From contig JAEMBT020000007.1 in the NCBI GenBank assembly GCA_018873245.2, forward strand, positions 2,118,001 through 2,182,000: a DNA stretch of 64,000 bases, read 5' to 3'. Position 1 is the stretch's first letter. Each line of letters opens with the position of its first letter. The DNA is from Archegozetes longisetosus. Lineage: Eukaryota; Arthropoda; Arachnida; Sarcoptiformes; Trhypochthoniidae. A program made the translations under genes and the position numbers. Shown piece by piece: positions 12,369-22,400 of the stretch. Below the pieces are notes generated by a model. That model made no database searches. It was given only the letters and a program-made list of their open reading frames with translations, and was not told the origin of the DNA.

Positions 12369-13290
12369 TTATAAATAATATTGAATAGATTTCGTGAAAT
12401 AATAATCTCCAAAAGACATGGCTTGATCGAAAGTATCGGCCAAGTAGAAATGAGTTCCGTTCACTATAATCGCCGGTAATTTATATTCATGCTTACCGTC
12501 AGCTCTGTATTTGTCTGAAAACAATGAACTCATTATTTTTGAAGCAGCGCTTGAATACAAGCTATTATTTGTGTATTTATGTAGTTCTAACAGTCCCGAC
12601 ATGGCTATGGCTGCAGAAGAGCTATCTCTAGGAACATAGTTGAGTGCATTTTTCGGTACTTTGAAGTCGAAGTATGGTACGTGATCTTCAGGTAGATTTT
12701 CGATAAAATATTTTGAAACACCTTCAGCAGCTTTGAGTATGTGATCAAGTTTTGTATATCTATAAAAGAATTAATAAGAATATTATTCTAGATAAAATAA
12801 ACTTAATTTCAATTGAAATATTCGTAAGCCAATGTAACACTAGGAGAGAGGTCTCTTTGACTTGTATTCGTAAACTTTCTGCAAGAGTTTCGATCAATAA
12901 TTTAATTGAGGATTTGAAAAACAGTAACAATTGAATAAAAATACGAAGCCTTGCATCAAATTAAGGAAAGCTTTCCTGATCTTCTCGTATAATATAGCCA
13001 AATTTATTGAAGGTTGATTCATCACTATAATTGTGATTTTTCGGTGAAAGCCGTTCTTTTCAGTTTTTATCTTCTGTAATCATCAAAACTCGTTCGATTT
13101 GTCTTTTAGATTTTAAATAATTTAAAATACATAAATTGAACGAGTTTTGATTATTACTGGAGAAAAATTGAAGAAAAAGAACGGTTTTCACCGAAAAATC
13201 ACATGTCTACTCATCACCATAACCAGCCGATCCACAATCGGCGTTGCCAATTTAAGCCTTCCAAAAAGACTAACTTTAGAAACTGCAAGA

Positions 13291-13348
<58 letters not shown>

Positions 13349-15651
13349 CTAGATTCAATTACATTCTAATAGTCATTAAAACTTTTGATTTATGAAACTT
13401 GATCTTGTCCCAATCTCGTGGGAACTCTTAATCTCGTAACTACTGACCCATTATCTTGAGACAGGACACATGATTTACATTAAAGTATTTCAGTTAGAAA
13501 GCATGTGCTTAGTTTTACTTTCGGTCATTAAACATTAATATTTCATTTAAATTGTAATTTCTATATATTATCAATTTATTATTTGTAATAAAAAAAATTT
13601 CGTTTAGTAAGTTTTTGTGAACTCATCTCTTATTAATTTTACGAAAACTCTCGTTTTCATGGCTACATTCTAAGTTAAAATATAATTTTGACTTAAAAAG
13701 CTCAAAAGGAATGACTCGGTCAAAAAGGTTAAAGGATGGCAACTTTGCCCACAACGCAAAGTATAGTTTTGAAATCGCGCAAATTTTTAGTTTTCGAAGA
13801 TAGAGTGCTTTGCCTCACATCTGCCTTTTGTGAAAAATTTTAAAGTATCAAGAAAAACTGTTCACGAACCTCTTAAATTCATCCTATTTTTAATCATTTA
13901 CCTATAATGTACCTCTAATGAATGACTGATTCAAATAAAACAAAATCTGTTTGATTGACCATATACTAAAATGAATATTTTAATCTATAGAAAATTTTAT
14001 TTTCGATACCTATAAGCTATGGTCAGTCCGGCCACAAGCCATGCTTGACCTCTTGCCCAACACGACTCATCACTATATCCCTGAGCAGTCTTTTTACTAA
14101 TAACCGCTCCTAAAGACCAATTAGTTTCTTGATTATTAGTGTTAATCTAAATTTCAAAAATATCATCAAACCTGATGTGGCATTGAATATTACACATTGA
14201 TAACTGCTGTAATCACTTCTAATGTGTTCTTTAATCGTACGATTTGCATGACTTACGGCCATATCATAGTATGTTTTATTACCAGTTATTTGCCACCCTT
14301 TGAATAGTAACTCTAAATTCATCATATTATCCACGATAACAGCGAATTCGTCATCATTAGTCAAATTTATTTTACTGTGTGTTCCAATACTCCACGAGCG
14401 AGTACAGCCAACTTTTTCTAAAATTCATTGTTAAGAAATTTGCAGTTTGCTATTTGTAGTAAAACATCATGTATGTTGTCTGATATTTTCTCTATAACAT
14501 TCAACAAATTTTGTAAATTCGATAATACTGACGTTCCTACCGATAAAAAATTTAAAAATTTCCGAAGCTATCGAGCCATATTCTGAGTTCTGTCTTAAGC
14601 TCGATTTCGACTCAAGTCAGACTTGGTGCTATCAAAATTTGTATTTCAAGTCTAACTTGAGTCAAGATCGAACTCAAGACAGAACTCAGAATGTGGCTCA
14701 TTATCATTCAAAAAGCGAGCATTGATATATAGTTTTTAAATAAAAGTTGTAGAAATTACAATTAATATTCGAATGGTCTGCTTCATTAACATGCTATAAA
14801 AGAATTCACTTAGCATGTTAATGCAGGAATCCATTCAATTATAGCTAACATAAAATTTGTTGATTGGTTTCTTCTCACCAGGATCAAATTAAAATCCACC
14901 TAGTTTCACGATTGAAATGTCAGTGTAGTATAATAAAAAGTGTCACAAGACTATCTCTCAAAATAAAAGAAAGGGTACAGTAAGGTATTTCGAAATCAGT
15001 TCTATTCTCTGCATCCCTTGCCAATAATTAGAAATATCACTTCTCAATCATTTGTGATTGTAAATTTTGAACGTATAGCTGAATTTTTGAAATAGAGTAT
15101 GTTACAATTTTGATTTTGAGAAACATACTCAATTCTAACGCTAAACCTTAATTTGTAAAGATGTGAAATCTAGTAGGACAAAAAATTATAATTATTGTAC
15201 ATGGCTTACGACTGTATCTCATTGCTAGAGTTTCAGCTGCTTTTGCTATGACTTTAGGATAACTTTCATTTTTCGTGAATTCATATCCATTTCCATAAGA
15301 ATTAACAATAATAAATCCAATGTCGTGAGTCTTTTTCAAATATTGTCCATCGAATAATCCATCAGTAGCTTTGATGGCCAACTGTTTCCATTCATGACTG
15401 CCTGTATAGTTATACAAATACCAGAGCACTCCCGGATACATGCCTTGTTCGAACTTAAGGCCGTTTTTAGGTACTGTTGACAACCATTTTTCATGTAGTG
15501 GATTTCCGTAGGTTGGATATTCGACACCAGTTTCAACAGTTTTTACCAATTTTCTGTATTGTTTTTCTACATATTCCAATATTAGTTTGCCATTTTGTCC
15601 ATATGCTAATGTTAAATGCAGCAAAAGTACGCTTAATATTAGCAAATTCAT
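12369..15651 (-). CDS. GH88 unsaturated glucuronyl (chondroitin disaccharide) hydrolase, secreted
   Basis: Glycoside hydrolase family 88. It removes the unsaturated uronic acid left at the end of oligosaccharides by polysaccharide lyases acting on glycosaminoglycans, hyaluronan or plant/bacterial polyuronides. Four exons: 15651-15210, 14417-14172, 14109-14010 and 12759-12369, giving 392 residues, the usual family length. Residues 1-19 form a signal peptide. EQGMYPGVLWYLY is the (alpha/alpha)6-barrel start. THDIGF (Asp about 110) and VDNMMNLELLF (Asp about 177) match the two catalytic aspartates. KVGCTRSW, AVSHANRTIKEH, GYSDESCWARGQAW, PRDSSSAAIAMSGLLEL and GDYYF are family hallmarks. All splice joins keep frame and there is no lesion. 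GH88 is mostly microbial, so an old horizontal transfer followed by intron gain is possible. The introns carry two foldback elements and a long (TC)n tract. Confidence 0.92.
13031..13204. repeat. Foldback (MITE-like) element in GH88 intron 3
   Basis: About 70 bases starting GTGATTTTTCGGTGAAAGCC (13031-13101) return as a near-perfect inverted copy at 13133-13204, ending GGTTTTCACCGAAAAATCAC. The short spacer is itself palindromic (TTTTAAATAATTTAAAA). No coding capacity. This is the structure of a MITE or foldback element. Confidence 0.75.
13293..13345. repeat. (TC)n microsatellite in GH88 intron 3
   Basis: An uninterrupted TC dinucleotide tract of 53 bases, 90 bases after the foldback element. 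Long polypyrimidine tracts are common in arthropod introns. It lies far from the acceptor at 12760, so it is not the splice tract. Confidence 0.95.
14573..14700. repeat. Foldback element in GH88 intron 1
   Basis: The left arm 14573-14625 (starting GAGCCATATTCTGAGTTCTG) is matched in inverse by 14646-14700 (ending AGAACTCAGAATGTGGCTC), with about 20 bases between. The arms are around 90 percent identical by eye. It is not related by sequence to the foldback in intron 3. Confidence 0.75.
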
Positions 15652-16362
15652 GATAAATTATTGATAAGTATATTCATTAAAGATTGTTTTCAATTTAGTA
15701 CTTATGATCTAAAGGCTTAAGATTAATGAAATGTGTTTGATTCTCACGTCATAGAACACGATAACTGTAATATGTCATTGTGCTGCTTGCGCAAAAGGCT
15801 CTAAATGAGAAATTAATTCGAATTGTAGTGGGTTTAAATAACTATATAGTACTAAAATCATATTTTATAACATTAACAAATAAATGTGTAAATCTATTCA
15901 TAATTCTATAGTAAATCTCGAAATCCTATCACATCTTTCAATTTTTTAAAACTCTGAATTGAGCTACAAACCATTAATTCTATAACGAATAACTTTTGAA
16001 TTTATAGAGTAAAATTGAGACGCCCTATAGATTTTGTACGTATTGAGGAAAACTGTATATCTCATAGAGATTATCATATTTTTCATGTATTGTTTGCTCA
16101 TATGATTAATAATAATTATAGATATTATCAGCGCTGGATTGGAATCGAAGTTAAATACACTCACAGGATAATATCATATTTTTGAATAGAAAAAGTAAAT
16201 TTCATTGCAAAGAGGTGATTTAAACTCTATCGAATTATGAGAATTGAAGCAAAGTATGCTTTGTTAGATAACATCGTTTTTAATGAGTAGATTAGGGAAA
16301 TTTGGTAAACAATAAGCTAGTCTTCAGTTTCTAATCAGGATGTAATTTATAAAATGATAAGT
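15652..16362. other. Intergenic region between GH88 and nuclease copy 2
   Basis: This must hold the GH88 promoter (minus) and the upstream region of nuclease 2 (plus). I see no clear TATA box for GH88 close to its ATG. No coding sequence is supported; a 66-codon frame at 15964-16164 on the minus strand has no family features. Confidence 0.4.
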
Positions 16363-16373
16363 ATAAATATTGA
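16363..16373 (+). promoter_or_regulatory. TATA-type core promoter of nuclease copy 2
   Basis: ATAAATATTGA lies 86 bases before the ATG and aligns with the element of nuclease 1 at 1685-1695. Flanking sequence is also conserved (AATCGAATGTTG about 8 bases downstream, GTTGTGTTCAATTT close to the ATG), so the duplication included the promoter. Confidence 0.55.
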
Positions 16374-16448
16374 GAAAGCAATCGAATGTTGCATTTGCTT
16401 GTCTTATACTTTCTGTTGGTTGTGTTCAATTTCTTAACAAAAAGCGAA

Positions 16449-17790
16449 ATGAAGCTAATCTTAGCTTTTAGTTCGATTTTGATTTTTATAAGTTTCAGTC
16501 AATCAAAAGGTAATTAGAATTCTGGCACTATGAAATTTCTCTAAAATTTTTCAATATCGAAAAGTTTTTATATGAAAATCATAGAAATTCTTAACGATGA
16601 GGCCAACACTAAGATAAATGGAAGTTTCTATGCAACCAATCCTTGGGGCGAAGATGACGACAATAACTGTCAATTTCTTCCATGGATTAGTATTCAAGAA
16701 TCGCCAGAAGAATCACAATATCTAGTCGTCAAATTTGATGCCAACCTAAAACTTCCCATATTTTCAATCTATGAACACAACTACTTGAGTGATATGAACA
16801 ATTTGCCACGACTTACACCCTTTTATGACTATCCCTGCGATCGACTTAAGGATAAAGTTCTAAAAGACAAAGAATATACGAATACTGGTTGGAGTCGTGG
16901 GCATCTATCACCACAAATGGCTTTCCGATACTCAGAGGAAGCGAGAGCTGCCTCTAATTACTTGATCAATATCGCACCACAAGATTTGCACTCGAATACT
17001 CAGCCCTGGAGTCAAATCGAACAGAAACTACATAAGTTTTTATATGAAAGAAAAGCAATCGTCATAACAGGTACATGTAATAAAGTGTCTAGAAGAAATT
17101 CGTTGCCTGTTCCCGAATGCTTTTGGAAAATTGTTTGCACTCGAGATGATAGTAATGTGGTAACTGCTGCTGCTTTTTATCATAAGAATATCATGTCGAC
17201 TACTGATGAACAGAAGGAGCATAGAAATCAAGAAATTTTTCAGGTTTTTATTTTAGAAAAATATATAATTGAGATGTTTTCATGAGTTCTTAATTACTGT
17301 TCTTTGAAATTTTCTGAAAACTGTTCAGATGTTTTTAAAACCTCGAATATATCATATATAAGATCTATCCCAATGAATATGTTAATTAGCAAAAAGACCG
17401 TGAAGATTCATTTTCAGCACATTCTCAACATAGTAAGTTAAGTATCATCGGAAGATATAAAAATTAAATAAGTTGAATCCATAGAATCTTGGGAAACAAA
17501 TCAAAATTTAATTAAATATAATTTTTTATTGAGTAATTTTTAATAGTTTGTTTTATCTCATACCAATATTAAAGGTTAGAGATCCAGAATTCGTTGAAGG
17601 ATTGATTACCAAATCAAACTGGAATTTGTTGTGGTCTGAGTCTGAAAATCATTTAGATCCTGTATATGATGGGAAGCCTTCAATTAAATTCTCAGACTGT
17701 CTTAAAGCAAAAGTTCTAACATCCAGTGGAAGAGCGTTTTGGGAAAAGGCTATAGGAAAATTTGAATCGAGATTCAAATATGATGATTAG
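16449..17790 (+). CDS. Secreted DNA/RNA non-specific endonuclease, copy 2 (intact)
   Basis: Intact paralogue of the nuclease at 1774-3248, encoding 311 residues in three exons: 16449-16509, 16585-17243 and 17575-17790. Residues 1-18 are a signal peptide, so the enzyme is secreted, probably to gut or saliva (inference). The Endonuclease_NS core is complete. GWSRGHLSPQ has the catalytic His at about residue 127; the family's usual DRGH or ARGH appears here as SRGH. NIAPQDLHSNTQPWSQIEQKL has the likely Mg-binding Asn at about 158, followed by KAIVITGTC and VPECFWKIVC. The phase-1 acceptor CATAG at 16580-16584 was chosen because it keeps frame and matches the aligned acceptor in copy 1. The two proteins are roughly 85 percent identical over exon 2. 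A poly(A) signal follows at 17816. Confidence 0.93.
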
Positions 17791-17815
17791 CTGTAAAATA
17801 TTTGAAAAAATTTTA

Positions 17816-17821
17816 AATAAA
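17816..17821 (+). terminator. Polyadenylation signal of nuclease copy 2
   Basis: AATAAA, 26 bases after the nuclease 2 stop codon, in good position to end this transcript. Confidence 0.55.
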
Positions 17822-19386
17822 TTTTCACATAATTCGATTGCACATTTAGTTCAATACTTAACTAGAAATACGAATGATGATTAAAAAGAGAAAAGTATTA
17901 AAGGATTTTAATGAGAATACCATTTTTAAGCAAATATTTTTGTTATAGATTCATTTAAAACTTAGAAAAATAATTGGAGTTTCAAACGAGACTCTGACGA
18001 TTTAAGATCAATTCATTCTGAAACATTGAAGTACTATATTATACATAACATAAAACTGGATTATCAATACAACACTTTGAAATAGTAAGTCTAATCTTAA
18101 TAGTTTCTCTGCAAGTGTGATCAGGTCTCGATTAAAGGATGCTAATTTTTCCAAGATTTGAAAAATTAAAAATTGGACCATTATCATTTTGAGTAAAGTC
18201 GAAAAATTCCGGGACTTCCTGAAATTCCAGGACGTATGGTCACTTTAGTCGTTACTGTCAATTGCATAACTACAGGAGCACATATGAGTTAATATATCAA
18301 ATATTTGAGACAGATTTAAATGTGTTGAAATATCTTATGCATTTCTAGTGGAGAATAAATCTCAAAAATTACTATTTATTTTTATCACCTTAATAACTTG
18401 CAAGTTCGATAAAATTCAAAAAGTTTTCTTCATAGCAATTATGAACAACTAATTGTTATGAGATGCTAATAGATTTCTCATATTTCACGATAAACAAGAA
18501 CTGTATTAAATATCTGATTTATTAACTTCTCTATTTATTATCTAAGCTTTTATAGTTATCAACAAGTATTTGGCAATCCATGTAAAAAGTATTATTTTGA
18601 ATTATTAGCTTCATATTGCGTATATTTTCATACTCTAATTTATATTTGATGAATCGATATTTTTTCTATTTAATTGATTGTACACTACAATTTTATGACG
18701 ACTAAATTATGATTGATCGAGAATTCAAATGAAACTATGTTTACATTCTACGCTATGCAGAAATCAACGCAAAAAAGTTTAAAGTCGGAGTATATAAACT
18801 GTTATAAAATAGTAAATACCTCGTGGCTGTGTATGATCTGTGACGGTTACGAGCTTTTGTATGAATCAGTTTATATTTGCGAATTATATCAGCTTTGCGA
18901 ATTTATTAAAAGTTATTTAAAAATAAAAATAGACCTGGAATCTGCATGTTAATCCTAACCAAACCCAGATCATTTTGTTTATGGTAGATCGTCCACATCT
19001 ATTTCCTTGCGTAAGCAACATTGAAGTATGATATCAAAGTAATGTGAAAATTTGAGCCTCAAAAACAGATTCATATAAACGTTAAAAGGGTTTGGTTGAC
19101 ATTGGAATTAAAGTACAGTTTTCTAGATCTAAAAATATCCCGATCATTAACAACCTAAAACTTTTCCCCTTGTTGGAAAACAATTTTTCTGAAGCTATTA
19201 CAAACTGAATTTTTACATAATATAGCTTAATATCTACTGATTTTACCCTATAATTAGCGCATATCTCTTCTGTCTATAAACAATTAATCAATCTTTATGG
19301 TCAACAAAATTTAATCTCTTAACCATTAAGATAACTGAAAAAATCAGTTGTCCTTCAACTTTGTTGCAAGAAATCAATCAATTGGC
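17822..19386. other. Intergenic region between nuclease 2 and monooxygenase B
   Basis: No gene is supported. Around 18181-18260 a segment of higher GC (CCGGGACTTCCTGAAATTCC, then TATGGTCACTTTAG) looks like the end of an old DNA transposon. The 79-codon frame at 18713-18952 has no recognisable domain and lacks splice support. Confidence 0.4.
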
Positions 19387-19397
19387 ATAAATATTGA
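19387..19397 (+). promoter_or_regulatory. TATA-like core promoter of monooxygenase copy B
   Basis: ATAAATATTGA, the same 11 bases as at both nuclease genes, lies 82 bases before the ATG. The surrounding sequence is unrelated, so this is either a shared core-promoter type or coincidence in AT-rich DNA. Confidence 0.4.
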
Positions 19398-19468
19398 TCG
19401 AGAAGAAAATTCTAGACATTTGTTGACTAAAAATCTTTCACAGATGTACTACAGATGATAATACAATT

Positions 19469-22400
19469 ATGTGCTTTCGATCATTATTCATTATAATAAG
19501 TTTATTTTCGAGTTTTATCAATGCAAACGATGATATCTGGAGTTATCAGTTATGGTTAGATCCGTATAAGAAGTTTAGTCTTAAATGGAATATCAATGAT
19601 AAAGAAGAAGTGATCACTTTCCTATGTGAAGTTAAGACGAAGGGATGGATTGGATTTGGTCTGTCACCGAATGGTGGTATGAAAAACAGCGATGTTATAA
19701 TGGCATGGATTGATGACAGGGATGGAAAAACTTATTTTCATGTGAGATACATTCGAAGTTAGGTTAATACTGATTATTCAAACAAAGTAAAATTCTTTAA
19801 AATCTGACCAAGTACAAATCATGAATTTTTACATGCTTCTGTTTTAATAGTGGATTTTAGGAAAAAAATTGAAAAAATTTTCTATCTTCCAAAATTTGAA
19901 AAGTTATAATTTATTATCACTGCTTATTATTTTTGCAATATTTTAATTTCAATAGAATTATGTGTAGAATTTTGAGCATAGAGTAGAACTACAAAGTGAT
20001 AGCATTTATTAGCTGATTCTAGCATTTGAAAATTGCTAAAAATAATCTATTACTATACAACAGTATATAAAGAATTTAATAACATTATAAAAATTCCTTT
20101 ATTTTTAAATTAACTTTCACTTCGGTTCGAATAGATAAAAAGGGGACATCATCTTTATTAATACTAACTTGAATTCGTTACACGTGATTTGAGTTAAATA
20201 TGCAAACAGTGAGTTATAAAACGCAGTTAGATATAGCTCAAGGAATAGATTATTTTTAGATTAAGTTTAAAATCATTTTTCTTGAATTTCAAACGGTTTT
20301 TCTTAGATTTGGTGAGGGAAAAAATTTACTAATTCTAACCAAAGTTATATTTATAAGCTTGATTCTTCTGTCATGGGTAAAAACCAATACAAAACGCAAT
20401 TTATTATATGAAATTCTATTAAAACTAGTATAAGATGTATAGCATTTAAGTTATTATTTTATGTTAAAATTTCTAGGAGAACAAAATAAAAACCAAATTA
20501 GAATACATTGTCAGACATGCTGGGAATAAATCAAAGCATACGTCTAGCTCATGCTTGATTGATCAATTTCAAATTTTCAAAAAGTAAAAATTTCAAAGCC
20601 TATAAGTTATTTCTACTAAAGTGAAAATATTAAACAAATATTGTATAACAATTAGTAGAAATAAAAAGAATATATAGTAAAGAATGAATTAACTTATTTA
20701 TCAAAAAGTCACTTTCACTTTCATGCAAATGAATTGCCTCAGGCATTGCACAGTTCGAACTTAGTGTATACTTTGAAAAGAATTATTAGGTATTTATAAA
20801 ACGTCCAACCCATTAGGATAAAAAATTGACTGCTGGACGAAAAAAGACATTGAAATAAGTTTTGAAAGAGGAAACATTTTCCTGGTTATAATTTCAAACT
20901 GCGAATTACACGAAAGCTCGATTTAAATTAGTTGTTATTATGTCTAAAATTAGAAGCTCAATACAAAATAAAAATTATTATATAATAAAGCTGGATTAGT
21001 GACTTTCAATAAGTTATTTTCACTTTCACGCAAATTAATAGAAGTTTCAGGAGCGTATAATTAACTACAAGTACAATACATAGGGTCCCAAAAAGGGATC
21101 ATCCTCCATCACAGCAAAAACTGTTAAAGACGGAAAACTTTCGAGTTTATTTTTGGATTCTATATAGAAAAGTAAAATACATCAATTCGCTTGTTTACAT
21201 AAAACCGATAAAATCGTAGCCATGTCTTTGAACATTGTTTCAAAAATAATCGAAACTTAATAATGTTGAAAGATAAATATCTAAACATACAATAAATCTA
21301 ATTTGAAATGTCTTTCAAAATTAATGACTTCAATGAACAAAGATTGAACAACAAAATAAAATGCATCTCATCTAAAGAAACTAAACAAAACAATAATACT
21401 TTCCCATATTCCTAGGAAGTATTAGTTATATGTGCGTAAAGCTCTAATATCCTTTAAAAACAATACCGAACTGTCTGAGAAACTATTATTAAAATATTCA
21501 GATAGGATTAAAGCTACAATAGAAGCCAATGCCTTCCATATTGATTATTAAAATCTTTCCTTTAATATTAAAATTCGTTGGTATTGATCATCCACGAAAT
21601 TAGTTTTGATGATAGCTGTAATTTGGTTCTCTCTTATTTTCTATTTGCTTATGTTAATTGAACATTAAATTGAACTATGAAACAGATAACTCAACAAAAC
21701 TCTGAACTGTAATTTTATTATAATCTTTTTTACATGATCGGTATGCGACCGATGAGATGCTGCCCCAAATTGATGAAAGTCAGGACTGGCTTCTTTTGGA
21801 CTCAAAACAAAACTCAACTCATACTATAATCAAATTTTCTCGACCTTACATCACATGTGATAAAGAGTTTGACAGACAAATTACAAGGGACACAACTCGT
21901 CTTATCTATGCTTACGGTGATTATGACCCAAAATCAAGCGATAAAATAACAATCCATGGAAGACACAAAAGAGGATCGAAAAGCGTTTTACTTTTATCAC
22001 AAACTGAGTCAATTGACAGCGAGCCCAAAGAAACTGATTTGAAAAGCTTTACTCTTACTGTTAATAATGTATGTTCTTTCATAACATCCATTAAATTAAT
22101 GTGAAATTTATTTGTAATTTCAATTACAGTTAAAAATACCCAAAAAAGATACAACTTATTGGTGTAAACTTTTCAAGTTACCAAACATTAAAATTCATGT
22201 TAAGGTTTGTAAATTTTTATTATTAGTCACTTTTTAATTATCTTCCAAGATCTAGATTTACAACTATTGAGTGAACAAAAATTGCCATAAGGCCATTGAA
22301 AGGTTCTTGGTTTTACAAATACTTTCATAGAAATTCAATTGATCTCGAAATGTCTCACCCTATATTCTTAGTTAACTTACTTTTTAAGAAATGTTACAAT

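Noticed and set aside
13147-13395. 82-codon frame with a run of Leu-Ser repeats
   Set aside because: It is an artefact of reading through the foldback arm and the (TC)n tract in a GH88 intron.
18713-18952. 79-codon frame between nuclease 2 and monooxygenase B
   Set aside because: No domain, signal peptide or splice context; composition like the surrounding DNA.
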